Source: Clostridium lacusfryxellense (GTDB lineage Bacteria; Bacillota; Clostridia; Clostridiales; Clostridiaceae). Taken from it: a DNA stretch of 59,836 nt. Numbering within the stretch: position 1 is the stretch's first letter; each line of letters begins with the position of its first letter. The stretch lies in NCBI RefSeq assembly GCF_018861735.1, contig NZ_JAHLEB010000028.1:1-59836 (forward strand). The letters run 5' to 3'. Positions 18,526-26,900 of this stretch are shown here, piece after piece. Under the pieces are notes generated by a model. That model was not told the origin of the DNA. It searched no databases and saw nothing but the letters and a program-made list of their open reading frames with translations. The position numbers were made by a program, and so were the translations under genes.

Positions 18526-19884
18526 ATGAAGAGTAAAACAATTAAAGCAATAATAATAGGTATAGTTGTGATTGTAATTGGTACTGGTAGTTATGCTGGA
18601 TATAATAAATTTTTTAATAAAACTACAGCAGTTGCTACCACAAAATTTTCATCCTCAATTGTTAAAACTATGAGTTTATCAAAAACAATTCAAGGTACAG
18701 GAGCGGCTTATGCTGGTACAAGCTCCGAGGTGGCACCTAACAATAATGGCAACATACAAGGTATAACTGTCAAAGCTGGCGATACCGTTACTAAAGGTCA
18801 GAAACTTTTTGTTTGCACAAATACTGATCTTACAAAAGCTGTAACTACTGCAACAAGAAAATTAACAAAGGCAAAAACACAACTTGCAACTGATCGAAGT
18901 ACTCTTGCTACTTCAAAGGCTTCACTTGTAACCGATTCAGCTGCTCTTACAGCTGCAAATACTCAACTTGCAACCGATCAAGGTGCTACACCTGTTAATT
19001 CAAATAGTGTATCCTCTGATGAAAAGACAATATCTGAAGCTACTAGTAAAATAGCAGATGATAAAAAAACAATAACTGATACCACTAGTAAAATAACAGA
19101 TGATATTGATTCAGTAACTGATGCTAATGCTGAACTAGTTGATGCAAACAATGCAGTTGCCAATATGACTGTTAAGTCTCCTATAGCTGGTCTTGTAACA
19201 TCTGTAGTTAGTGGTAATGGTTCTACTGGAAAAGCTGGCGAAGTTTCACTTACTGTTTCTGATATGAGCACAATGAAAGTTAAGGTTTCTGTAGATGAAC
19301 TGGATATAACAACTGTAGCAGCCGGCCAGAAAGCTACTATTAAATTTGATGCATTAGCTGATAAAACTTTTACTGGCACTGTTGAGTCAGCAGCGCAATC
19401 TGGTACCACTACTGATAATACTACAACATACGATGTTATTGTAAGCGTTAATGCTCCAACAGGAATAAGACTTGGCATGAATGCAAATGTTACAATCGCA
19501 ATTCAAAGTAAAGAAAATGCAATTGTAATACCAGCGGAAGCTCTAATTGAGAGCAATAATAAAAAATTTGTAAGAGTTGCAGCTACCGATACTACAACTA
19601 GCGATGAAAAGAGTAGTACCTCTACTGCATCTACTGGTAAATTAGTAGAAATTACAACTGGCATAGAAACTGAAGACTATATTGAAGTTACAAAAGGTGT
19701 TACAGAAGGACAATCATTGATAGTCCAATTAGCTTCAAGTACCAGCAGCACTAATACTCGAGGTGGTATGGGCGGCCAAATGGGTGGCGGTGAACGGCCA
19801 AGTGGTGGTCAAATGCCAAGTGGCGGTGCCCAATCAGGCGTTACTAGTGGAGGAACAGGTACTAAATCAACAACTGCTAAATAA
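18526..19884 (+). CDS. MacA-like efflux adaptor (membrane fusion protein)
   Basis: The 452-residue protein has an N-terminal signal-anchor helix (about 7-27), a split biotinyl-lipoyl-like domain, a long alpha-helical coiled-coil hairpin rich in Ala/Thr/Ser/Lys (about 105-215), a beta-barrel domain with VRLGMNANVTI-type sequence, and a low-complexity Gly/Ser/Gln tail. These are the hallmarks of an HlyD/MacA-type adaptor that links an ABC exporter to the outside of the membrane. The next two genes encode a MacB-like ATPase and permease, so all three form one efflux or peptide/lipid export system. Substrate is unknown. The Gly-rich tail is unusual and probably lies outside the cell. Confidence 0.88.
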   Translation: MKSKTIKAIIIGIVVIVIGTGSYAGYNKFFNKTTAVATTKFSSSIVKTMSLSKTIQGTGAAYAGTSSEVAPNNNGNIQGITVKAGDTVTKGQKLFVCTNTDLTKAVTTATRKLTKAKTQLATDRSTLATSKASLVTDSAALTAANTQLATDQGATPVNSNSVSSDEKTISEATSKIADDKKTITDTTSKITDDIDSVTDANAELVDANNAVANMTVKSPIAGLVTSVVSGNGSTGKAGEVSLTVSDMSTMKVKVSVDELDITTVAAGQKATIKFDALADKTFTGTVESAAQSGTTTDNTTTYDVIVSVNAPTGIRLGMNANVTIAIQSKENAIVIPAEALIESNNKKFVRVAATDTTTSDEKSSTSTASTGKLVEITTGIETEDYIEVTKGVTEGQSLIVQLASSTSSTNTRGGMGGQMGGGERPSGGQMPSGGAQSGVTSGGTGTKSTTAK

Positions 19885-19911
19885 TATGGCTCAATACAGG
19901 AGGGTAAGTGC

Positions 19912-20628
19912 ATGTCAGAAATATCAAATAGTGATTACTTAATTGAAATAACTAATGTAGAAAAAATATATAAAATGGGTAATGGTACTTTTAAAGCTAT
20001 AGAAAACGTTAATTTAAAAATATCTAAAGGAGAATATGTAGCAATTATTGGGCCCTCAGGCGCAGGAAAGTCCACGCTAATGAATATTATTGGATGCCTA
20101 GACAATGCCTCTGCCGGAGAATATTTTTTAGATGGTGAAGACACTAAATGCAATGACAACAAACTCGCAGAAATAAGAAATAAAAAAATAGGTTTTATTT
20201 TTCAAAACTATAATTTAATATCGAAACTAAGTATATTAGATAACGTAACATTACCATTATTGTATTTAGGATATACAAATAAGATTGCAAGAGAAAAAGC
20301 AAAAGCACAACTTGAAAAGGTAGGACTAGGTACGCACATAAAACATAACCCAACAGAGTTATCTGGTGGACAAATGCAAAGAGTTGCAATTGCCCGCGCT
20401 TTAGTTACCAAACCACAGATGATACTTGCGGATGAACCTACAGGTGCACTTGACAGTAAATCTGGAGATGAAGTACTTAAAATTCTAGAAGATTTAAATA
20501 ATGAGGGAAATACAATAGTAATAATTACTCACGATAGAGATATAGCATCCCATGCAAAACGAATTATTACCGTTAGAGATGGTCACATAACTTCCGATGA
20601 ATTAAATTACAACGAGGTGACGGCATGA
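19912..20628 (+). CDS. MacB-like ABC transporter ATP-binding protein
   Basis: The 238-residue ATPase has Walker A GPSGAGKS at 47-54, the signature [15 protein letters not shown] and Walker [12 protein letters not shown], with the family's usual length for LolD/MacB/YknY proteins. It powers the permease encoded next, whose start overlaps its stop by four bases. It follows the adaptor gene by 27 bases behind GGAGGG. In Gram-positives such three-part sets (YknXYZ-like) export toxic peptides or antibiotics. Confidence 0.92.
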   Translation: MSEISNSDYLIEITNVEKIYKMGNGTFKAIENVNLKISKGEYVAIIGPSGAGKSTLMNIIGCLDNASAGEYFLDGEDTKCNDNKLAEIRNKKIGFIFQNYNLISKLSILDNVTLPLLYLGYTNKIAREKAKAQLEKVGLGTHIKHNPTELSGGQMQRVAIARALVTKPQMILADEPTGALDSKSGDEVLKILEDLNNEGNTIVIITHDRDIASHAKRIITVRDGHITSDELNYNEVTA

Positions 20629-21815
20629 GAATATCACAATTATTTAAAATAGCGCTATATTCTGTGTGGTCAAACAAAATACGTTCATTCCTTACAATGC
20701 TTGGTATTATTATCGGTATATCATCTGTAATTATTCTTGTAGGAATGGGTAAAGGTGCAGAAAAAGAGATTAGCGATCAAATAAGCAGTTTAGGAACAAA
20801 CCTTATAACAGTGTCACTAACTAAAACTGCAACCATAGATGATGGGGACTTAAAAGAACTTAAATCTAAACCAGGTATCAAAGCTATATCACCACAAGTT
20901 TCATCAAGCAATGTTAATATAAAAGCAGGAAGTAAAACGAGTACTACATCAATAGAAGCATCAAATGAAAGCTATGCCGAAGTAAAGAGTTATACAGTTA
21001 GTTCTGGTAGATTTATAACCTCTAGAGATGTTAAAAACAGATATAATGTACTTGTAATCGGAACTGAAACTGCCAATAATATTTTCGGGACTACAAATGT
21101 TGTTGGTGAGACAATGTATGTTAGTGGTATTCAGTTTAAAGTAGTAGGAGTTCTTAAATCAGCTGGAACTTCAACTACTGGAAGCAGTGATGACAAAATA
21201 ATACTTCCATTATCAACAGCACAGAGACTACTTAAGTCAAGTAGTATAAAAACCTATTATATCGAGGCTAAAAGTCAAGCAGAAGTAGATACAGCAATGT
21301 CATATATCAAAATGTTCCTAAACAAAAAGTATGGACTTAACAATTTAGCAATTAGCACAACTACTGATACCTATTACAGGGTATTAAGTCAGACAAGCTT
21401 ACTTACTACTGCTACATCAACTACTAAAAGTATGAGTAACATGTTAAGTGGTGTTGCCGCTATATCCCTTTTAGTTGGTGGAATTGGAATTATGAACATA
21501 ATGCTTGTTTCAGTAATTGAAAGAACTAAAGAAATAGGAACAAGAAAAGCAATTGGAGCTAAAAGAAGAACTATACTAACACAATTTTTGATTGAAGCAG
21601 CGATTGTAAGTGGTCTTGGAGGACTTTTAGGGGTGCTCATCGGCTATTTAGGCGCCTATGTTGGAAAGACATTCTTTGCCACATCAATTGTAATTTCAGG
21701 CAATATAGTAGTTGCCGCTTTCGCATTTTCAGTTGTTGTAGGATTGGTGTTTGGAATTTATCCTGCAGATAAAGCTTCAAAATTAAATCCAATTGATGCA
21801 TTAAGATACGAATAG
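20625..21815 (+). CDS. MacB/FtsX-type ABC permease
   Basis: The 396-residue protein has the MacB plan: one N-terminal membrane helix (about 20-42), a large extracellular domain (about 45-275) and three C-terminal helices in the FtsX domain. VSVIERTKEIGTRKAIGAKRR matches the conserved family motif at the third-quarter position. It overlaps the ATPase gene (ATGA) and closes the operon before a terminator. The extracellular domain should contact the adaptor encoded at 18526-19884. Confidence 0.92.
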   Translation: MRISQLFKIALYSVWSNKIRSFLTMLGIIIGISSVIILVGMGKGAEKEISDQISSLGTNLITVSLTKTATIDDGDLKELKSKPGIKAISPQVSSSNVNIKAGSKTSTTSIEASNESYAEVKSYTVSSGRFITSRDVKNRYNVLVIGTETANNIFGTTNVVGETMYVSGIQFKVVGVLKSAGTSTTGSSDDKIILPLSTAQRLLKSSSIKTYYIEAKSQAEVDTAMSYIKMFLNKKYGLNNLAISTTTDTYYRVLSQTSLLTTATSTTKSMSNMLSGVAAISLLVGGIGIMNIMLVSVIERTKEIGTRKAIGAKRRTILTQFLIEAAIVSGLGGLLGVLIGYLGAYVGKTFFATSIVISGNIVVAAFAFSVVVGLVFGIYPADKASKLNPIDALRYE

Positions 21816-21848
21816 TGTTTCTTATTAAATAAGTTTGAGGTACAAAAT

Positions 21849-21883
21849 AAAAAGCTCTGATAATTCAGTGCTTTTTATTTTTT
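21849..21883 (+). terminator. Terminator of the MacAB-like operon
   Basis: A hairpin with arms AAAAAGC-T-CTGA and TCAG-T-GCTTTTT is followed by an AT-rich run of T, 34 bases after the permease stop. Confidence 0.75.
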
Positions 21884-21903
21884 AATATTTTTTATAGAAC
21901 AAC

Positions 21904-21932
21904 TTGACGAATGTATCGGTAGGTGATATATT
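21904..21932 (+). promoter_or_regulatory. Vegetative promoter of the padR gene
   Basis: TTGACG (21904-21909), a 17-base spacer and TATATT (21927-21932) make a strong sigma-A-type promoter. The spacer contains a TATCGGTA half-site that is repeated downstream in the palindrome at 21945-21958, so the regulator could bind across its own promoter. Confidence 0.75.
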
Positions 21933-21944
21933 GTTATTACAGTA

Positions 21945-21958
21945 ACCGATATATCGGT
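21945..21958. promoter_or_regulatory. Palindromic operator, probably for the PadR regulator
   Basis: ACCGATATATCGGT is a perfect 14-bp palindrome lying between the promoter and the padR start; a third half-site (TATCGGTA, 21915-21922) lies inside the promoter spacer. PadR proteins typically bind such sites and repress their own gene. Which protein binds it here is inferred from position. Confidence 0.65.
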
Positions 21959-21983
21959 AGTAGTAATATTAGGAGGTTATGAT

Positions 21984-22310
21984 ATGGGTGAAAGTTCAGA
22001 AAGAGGTGCTTTAACAGAAGCTGTTTTTTACATTTTACTATCCCTCTATGCACCAATGCATGGGTATGGAATAATGCAAAATATAAAAAATTTAAGTAAT
22101 GAACGTGTTAATCTTGGTGCTGGTACCTTATATGGTGCAATTAATACACTACTTGAAAAGGACTGGATAAAGTCTGTAATAGGCGCGAAAGATTCCCGTA
22201 AAAAAGAATATAAAATAACTGATTTGGGGAAATCAATTATGCAGATTGAATTAGATAGACTTGAAGAATTGATAGGCAATGGTAAAAAAATTATTGGGGG
22301 CGAGCTATAA
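21984..22310 (+). CDS. PadR-family transcriptional regulator
   Basis: The 108-residue protein is a small winged-helix repressor of the PadR type: N-terminal AVFYILLSLYAPMHGYGI, the wing region LGAGTLYGAINTLLEKDWI and a short C-terminal dimerisation helix. Such proteins usually sense drugs or cell-envelope stress and repress transporter genes. It lies 168 bases after the MacAB-like efflux operon, has its own promoter and palindromic site, and is coupled to the next gene by a one-base stop/start overlap. Efflux genes are the likely second target (inference). Confidence 0.92.
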   Translation: MGESSERGALTEAVFYILLSLYAPMHGYGIMQNIKNLSNERVNLGAGTLYGAINTLLEKDWIKSVIGAKDSRKKEYKITDLGKSIMQIELDRLEELIGNGKKIIGGEL

Positions 22311-22879
22311 TGGACCATGTCATCCGTAAAATATATTCAAATTATGAAAAAGAAGAAAACTGGCTCAATGAGATGTCTGCTAAGGGAATGTCTCTCACGA
22401 ACTACACCTGGGGTAGATATACTTTCACTGAAACTCCAAAAAATGAATACACCTATAGAATTGAACTTCTAGAAAATTTGCCCACTCATCCTGAAAGTAT
22501 TGCATACATTAAGTTTTTAGGTGAAACAGGAGTTGAATTCGTTGCCTCATATATGCGCTGGATATTTCTTAGGAAGAAATCATCAGAAGGCACGTTTGAC
22601 GTCTACTCAGATATAGAATCTAAGATAAAACATTACATGAGAATTAACGTATTATGGATAACTGTTATGTGTCTAGAATTTATACCATCGATTTATAATC
22701 TAGTCATAGGCATGTTAACTTTAGATAGCAGTTATAAATTAGGAACCTTTAGAATCGCTAATTTTAATATTTTTTTTAGTATACCAACATTCTTATTTGG
22801 GTTAGTATTTTTAAGGTTATGGTGGCAGAACAGAAAAGTGATAAACAAACTTAAGCTAGAAAAATCTATAAGAGAATAA
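22310..22879 (+). CDS. DUF2812-like membrane protein
   Basis: The 189-residue protein has a soluble N-terminal part with the conserved WLNEMSAKGMSLTNY and a TYRIELLE region, then two membrane helices (about 112-132 and 148-168) and a charged tail. This is the layout of DUF2812 proteins, which in Firmicutes are regularly found just after a PadR gene. Their biochemical role is not known to me; they may act as membrane partners or anti-repressors. Its ATG overlaps the last base of the padR stop, so translation is likely coupled. Confidence 0.75.
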   Translation: MDHVIRKIYSNYEKEENWLNEMSAKGMSLTNYTWGRYTFTETPKNEYTYRIELLENLPTHPESIAYIKFLGETGVEFVASYMRWIFLRKKSSEGTFDVYSDIESKIKHYMRINVLWITVMCLEFIPSIYNLVIGMLTLDSSYKLGTFRIANFNIFFSIPTFLFGLVFLRLWWQNRKVINKLKLEKSIRE

Positions 22880-22905
22880 CCTAATTATGTTCCAATTTAA
22901 TACCA

Positions 22906-22932
22906 TAAAAAAAGCTAGGCTTTTGCCTAGCT
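22906..22932 (-). terminator. Terminator of the PhnA-like gene
   Basis: Read on the minus strand, AGCTAGGC-AAAA-GCCTAGCT is followed by a run of T. It lies eight bases after the stop of the minus-strand gene at 22940; on the plus strand there is no T run. Confidence 0.88.
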
Positions 22933-22939
22933 CATAATA

Positions 22940-23281
22940 TTATACCTTTTTAACAAACTCAGATTTTAATTCCATAGCTCCAAAACCATCGATTTTGCAA
23001 TCGATATTATGATCACCATTTGTCAAACGAATATTTTTAACTTTTGTTCCTTTTTTAATAGCTGTTGGACTTCCTTTTACTTTGAGGTCCTTTATTATTG
23101 TTACGGAATCTCCGTTGCTTAGGATATTTCCATTAGCATCTTTTACAATATTTTCGTCTTCACTATTTTCTGTTTCTAATTCTAAAGTCCACTCATGAGC
23201 GCACTCTGGACAAACAAAAAGACTTCTATCTTCATAAGTGTATTCTGAATTACATTTTGGGCAATTAGGTAAATTAGACAT
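22940..23281 (-). CDS. PhnA/YjdM-family zinc-ribbon protein
   Basis: The 113-residue protein has an N-terminal zinc ribbon with two CxxC pairs (C7/C10 and C24/C27) and a C-terminal PhnA domain ([23 protein letters not shown]). The family was named after a gene in the E. coli phosphonate operon, but its function is not established. The start is placed at 23281 because GGAGGAAATGAAATT precedes it; the longer frame upstream has no ribosome site and unlikely composition. It stands alone with its own terminator. Confidence 0.9.
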   Translation of the reverse strand: MSNLPNCPKCNSEYTYEDRSLFVCPECAHEWTLELETENSEDENIVKDANGNILSNGDSVTIIKDLKVKGSPTAIKKGTKVKNIRLTNGDHNIDCKIDGFGAMELKSEFVKKV

Positions 23282-23473
23282 AATTTCATTTCCTCCATTC
23301 ATTATCTTTTTTATTTTAATATATAAGGATTCATTAATTTCTTTTTTAAATCTCCATCGGATATTAATTACGAACTTGGAATTTACAAAAAAAAACATAA
23401 GGAAGCTCCTTATGTGCTTATACATCTATATATTATCATAGTCTTGTCATATTAACAATTCTAGTATCTTGTT

Positions 23474-23671
23474 TTACGTTTGATAGAATGTAGGTATAAA
23501 AAGTATGGCATTTAAAATGATACATATACCTGTAACACTTGTGCCTAACAAAATATATTTAATACCTTTTTTATTATACTCATCTTTTTTAAGATACTTA
23601 ACTCCATTAGCCCAAAAAGCTAATGCTATCATTGTCACTATTGCAACCATTACAAACAATATTTTAATCAT
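23474..23671 (-). CDS. Small two-helix membrane protein
   Basis: The 65-residue protein has two hydrophobic helices (about 1-20 and 38-60) joined by a Lys-rich loop, like small DUF3784-type membrane proteins, though I cannot assign a family firmly. The start at 23671 is chosen because GGAGGTGAAA lies right before it; the longer frame begins at TTG inside that ribosome site. It is monocistronic and its function is unknown. Confidence 0.6.
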   Translation of the reverse strand: MIKILFVMVAIVTMIALAFWANGVKYLKKDEYNKKGIKYILLGTSVTGICIILNAILFIPTFYQT

Positions 23672-23797
23672 TTTCACCTCCAAAGTTGTGTATTAAATCA
23701 CTATACTTCTATTCTAAATTATACCTCTCTACTTTCTATAAACAAAGTATAAACAATGTATAAACTTATTTTATATTTAACAGTATAATATATATAT

Positions 23798-23842
23798 AAA
23801 AGCTACTACATTACTTATGTTAAGCAATATAGTAGCTTTTTA
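23798..23842. terminator. Terminator after the membrane phosphoesterase operon
   Basis: The arms AAAAGCTACTA-CATT and AATA-TAGTAGCTTTTT form a strong hairpin with T runs on both strands. It lies 22 bases past the stop of the minus-strand gene at 23865. Confidence 0.82.
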
Positions 23843-23864
23843 TACATTTCCTTTAAAATATCTA

Positions 23865-25025
23865 TTATTTAAATTTGAGATTCATTTCTACTATTTCAGA
23901 TCGACTACCTAATCTAATCGGCGGTCCCCAAGTTCCATAACCTGAAGATACAATGAATTGAGAATTTTTCTTTTTTAAATACCCATAGTCTATTTCAAAG
24001 ATTGCCTTGGTTATAATGTTTGCAGGAAATAGCTGCCCTCTGTGGGTGTGTCCTGAAAGTTGTAAATCAATCTTCTGATTTTCAGGCTCGCTTAAATTTC
24101 CTGGCTGATGATCCATCAGTAAAAGTGGTTTAGACTTATCTAAATCTTTTATTAAATATGACAGATCTTTTCTTTTAACCTTTGTAGCTCTCTCTAGAGA
24201 TGTATCTTCTCTACCTATAACATAAAAACTGTTATTAATTAAAACTGCCTTATCTCTAAGCACATTTATCCCAGCACTCTCAAAGTTCTTAACAACATCA
24301 TCTACGTTGCCGGCTATCCCCTCATGATTTCCAAGACAAGCATATACTCCATACTTACTTTTAATCCTCTTAAAGTTATCTCCCATCTTTTCTTTTACAA
24401 AAGGATCAAGATTACTATCTATTATATCTCCTGGTATAAACACAATATCAGGATTTAATTCATTAATTTTATTTACCATATCAGTAAGTCTATTATTGTC
24501 TACTATAACTCCAAGATGTATATCTGATACCATAATAACCTTTAATGTCTTCTTCTTACTTACAATTTTATTACTATTAAGATCATATTTTGTTACTATA
24601 GCATTTCGAGCACTCCACGTACCATAGACCATTATACCAAAAATAAATACACCTACTACTATCGTTACTATTAATGAAACATTAGCAGTTTCAAATAAAC
24701 TTCTAGGAATAAAAACAAATTTTTTATTTAAAATCTTTATTAAATCTATTATAGATAACATTAAAATAAGATAAAACATCATTGCCATCCAATATGACCC
24801 TATAATATTCAATCTATTTGATATTATAGATGGTAAAAATGAGGGTAATAATGTAGTGAATATATATGATACAGCTACTATTGAAAATAGTACCCAATAT
24901 ATCTTTGCATTTAAATAAGGAATATGAATTCCTAGATTTTGCCATACCCTTAACCCAATATAATAATTTATACTTCCATATAAGAAAGCAAATAATATAG
25001 CAACCAATATTATTACACCATTCAT
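23865..25025 (-). CDS. Membrane-anchored metallophosphoesterase
   Basis: The 386-residue protein has an N-terminal membrane part with about five helices (to residue 145) and a C-terminal calcineurin-like domain with all metal-site blocks: SDIHLG, GDIID, GNHEG, DHQP and SGHTHRGQ. This is the layout of YkuE-like phosphoesterases, some of which act on UDP-diacylglucosamine or cell-envelope phosphates. The substrate is not decided by sequence. It overlaps the radical SAM gene by four bases and is last in a three-gene operon. Confidence 0.88.
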   Translation of the reverse strand: MNGVIILVAILFAFLYGSINYYIGLRVWQNLGIHIPYLNAKIYWVLFSIVAVSYIFTTLLPSFLPSIISNRLNIIGSYWMAMMFYLILMLSIIDLIKILNKKFVFIPRSLFETANVSLIVTIVVGVFIFGIMVYGTWSARNAIVTKYDLNSNKIVSKKKTLKVIMVSDIHLGVIVDNNRLTDMVNKINELNPDIVFIPGDIIDSNLDPFVKEKMGDNFKRIKSKYGVYACLGNHEGIAGNVDDVVKNFESAGINVLRDKAVLINNSFYVIGREDTSLERATKVKRKDLSYLIKDLDKSKPLLLMDHQPGNLSEPENQKIDLQLSGHTHRGQLFPANIITKAIFEIDYGYLKKKNSQFIVSSGYGTWGPPIRLGSRSEIVEMNLKFK

Positions 25026-26128
25026 TTTACACTCCCAAGAAACGACTTAACTATTTCTTCCTTTTCGAAAAGCACACATCCGCCTATATGATCTTCCATT
25101 AAAATGTCATTATCACGTAGTCTTTTAAATAGTGGTGAATTAATTGCTTCTCTTAAAGACGTATTTTTTAAATTCGTATCTGAGTAGGGTGAAAAAGGAC
25201 ACGGTTCTGCACCACCATTAGAATTGATATGAAAAAAACCTCTTCCTGCCGCAAGGCATCCTCCAGAAGTCTTTTCATCACCTGGAAACGATATAAAAAT
25301 CATATCATCATAGCTTTTCCTAAGTAGTGATAATTTTTCTATTAGATATTCTCTTTCTTCTTGTTGCGGTGCTAACTCCTTTGTATCCTTATCTACTGGA
25401 ACATATTCCACATAAAATACAACCTTGCAACCTCTTTCATATAACTTATTTAAAAAATTCTGCGTCGTGACTTCTTTTAAATTATCCTTTGTAACGGTTA
25501 CTGATGCGCCATACATTATTTTATTATCATTCAATGTATCCATCACTTGAATCAATTTTTGATAAACACCACTACCCCGTCTATCATTTGTTTTAATCTC
25601 ATTACCCTCAATGCTTAGAACAGGCAATAGGTTACGATGTTTTGCAAATAAATTTATATATTCTTGCTTTATCATTGTACCATTAGTGAATATTGGAAAT
25701 ACTATCTCTCGGATTTTACCTGCTGCCTTTATTATGTCGGCTCGCATTAGAGGTTCCCCACCAGCTAATAATATAAATCCTACCCCTATGTTCTTTGCAT
25801 CTTCAAAAATTTTTAACCATTCAATATCTGTTAGTTGATCTTGTACTTCTTTATCTGTACAAGCATTATTCTCTCTTGAATAACATCCAGCGCAATGTAA
25901 ATTACACTGACTTGTAATACTAGAAATTAAAAATGGTGGAATGTGTTCTCCATTTTTCTCCGCTTCAACTCGAAGTTTTCTAGCGTTTTTACTTGCAAGA
26001 GCAAACTTTGCCATAAATATACTTTCTTTGGGATTGCTTAGGGATGCTTTTATAGCACCTTTTATAATCTTCCCCACTCCGTCACTTAAATAATTCTCTA
26101 AATTAAACTCATTATTATTATTATTCAT
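25022..26128 (-). CDS. Radical SAM protein with SPASM-like C-terminus
   Basis: The 368-residue protein has the CxxxCxxC cluster motif (C75, C79, C82 in CNLHCAGC), the glycine-rich GGEP SAM-binding motif and C-terminal cysteines in GGCLAAGRG and AEPCPFSP, as in SPASM-type enzymes with extra iron-sulfur clusters. N-terminal 60 residues form a helical extension. The reaction is unknown; relatives modify peptides or heme-like molecules. It starts eight bases after the flavodoxin stop without a clear ribosome site, so translational coupling is likely. The neighbouring flavodoxin could supply electrons to its cluster (inference). Confidence 0.85.
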   Translation of the reverse strand: MNNNNNEFNLENYLSDGVGKIIKGAIKASLSNPKESIFMAKFALASKNARKLRVEAEKNGEHIPPFLISSITSQCNLHCAGCYSRENNACTDKEVQDQLTDIEWLKIFEDAKNIGVGFILLAGGEPLMRADIIKAAGKIREIVFPIFTNGTMIKQEYINLFAKHRNLLPVLSIEGNEIKTNDRRGSGVYQKLIQVMDTLNDNKIMYGASVTVTKDNLKEVTTQNFLNKLYERGCKVVFYVEYVPVDKDTKELAPQQEEREYLIEKLSLLRKSYDDMIFISFPGDEKTSGGCLAAGRGFFHINSNGGAEPCPFSPYSDTNLKNTSLREAINSPLFKRLRDNDILMEDHIGGCVLFEKEEIVKSFLGSVK

Positions 26129-26136
26129 ATTATTAC

Positions 26137-26556
26137 TTAATTTAAGAATTTCTTAGCGAATTCTTCCACATGGTTCAAATCTTCAGCATTAGGTCTGTTT
26201 TTATGGAGTAATGTAAACTGCCCTCTACAATAGAAATTATTATTTTCTACAGTAATGCCCTTTGCCTCAAGCCTATCTTTCATTTGTGCATAAGCATTTT
26301 CTTTCATAGCTGACGTACTAAATACTACAGCCTTTCCTACCATATTAGGTGACAAAGAATCAATAAACTTTTTCATATTCTTATCAATTCCACCCCAGTA
26401 TACAGATGCTCCTATAAACAGTATGTCTACTTTTTCATCAATTGATTTATCTATAGTTGAGGCTTTTATGCCCGCAGTATCAGCTATTCTTAATGCTAAT
26501 TTTTCTGTATTCCCTGACTGTGTGTAATATCTTACTGCAATTTTTGCTTTATTCAT
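26137..26556 (-). CDS. Flavodoxin-family protein
   Basis: The 139-residue protein starts with a flavodoxin FMN loop (YYTQSGNTEKLA) and continues with IGASVYWGG and VVFSTSA strands typical of the short flavodoxin fold. It should bind FMN and carry one or two electrons in the cytoplasm. It is the first gene of an operon with a radical SAM enzyme and a membrane phosphoesterase, so reduction of the radical SAM cluster is a plausible role. It is a little short for a classical flavodoxin and could alternatively be a quinone reductase-like or menaquinone-independent flavodoxin relative. Confidence 0.85.
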   Translation of the reverse strand: MNKAKIAVRYYTQSGNTEKLALRIADTAGIKASTIDKSIDEKVDILFIGASVYWGGIDKNMKKFIDSLSPNMVGKAVVFSTSAMKENAYAQMKDRLEAKGITVENNNFYCRGQFTLLHKNRPNAEDLNHVEEFAKKFLN

Positions 26557-26776
26557 ATTTTTTCTCCCTCTGATCTTTATTTTTGTTATAACATTTATTT
26601 TAATAATTTATCCAATAACTAATATAGCGTTATCATTAATATTCAACTCGTTCTTGTTTCATTGCGTTTAATTCAATTGTACTCAATGTAATTTTCATTG
26701 TCAAGTGTTTTGGTTAATTAAGCCATCTTTTACAGTACATATTTTTCGTTAAAATTAGTACCTACATCAAAATACA
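26557..26776. other. AT-rich gap between the flavodoxin operon and the beta-galactosidase operon
   Basis: About 220 bases, upstream of the flavodoxin gene on the minus strand. It must contain that operon's promoter, but I see no convincing -35/-10 pair, gene, or RNA structure. Confidence 0.4.
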
Positions 26777-26809
26777 GGAAAAAAAGAAACTACTTATCAA
26801 AAGTAGTTC
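26777..26809 (-). terminator. Terminator of the beta-galactosidase operon
   Basis: On the minus strand, AACTACTT-TTGAT-AAGTAGTT is followed by a run of T. It lies about 90 bases after the beta-galactosidase stop, with a tandem repeat in between. Confidence 0.82.
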
Positions 26810-26818
26810 CTTCTAATT

Positions 26819-26900
26819 AAATTAAAATACATTATCATTTAAATTAAAATACATTATCATTTAAATTAAAATACATTATCATTTAAATTAAAATACATTT
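26819..26900. repeat. 22-bp tandem repeat, 3.7 copies, in the beta-galactosidase 3' untranslated region
   Basis: The unit AAATTAAAATACATTATCAT plus TT is repeated identically at 26819, 26841 and 26863, with a 16-base partial copy at 26885-26900 that runs into the stop codon of the beta-galactosidase gene. There are no spacers, so it is not a CRISPR array. It would be transcribed between the stop codon and the terminator. Confidence 0.95.

Noticed and set aside
22940-23425. A 161-residue version of the PhnA-like protein.
   Set aside because: The first 48 residues resemble translated non-coding DNA and lack a ribosome site; GGAGG lies directly before the internal ATG, which starts the zinc ribbon.
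26819-26900. The short regular repeats look at first like a CRISPR array.
   Set aside because: The copies are directly adjacent without spacers, only 22 bp long, and no cas gene is near. It is a simple tandem repeat.
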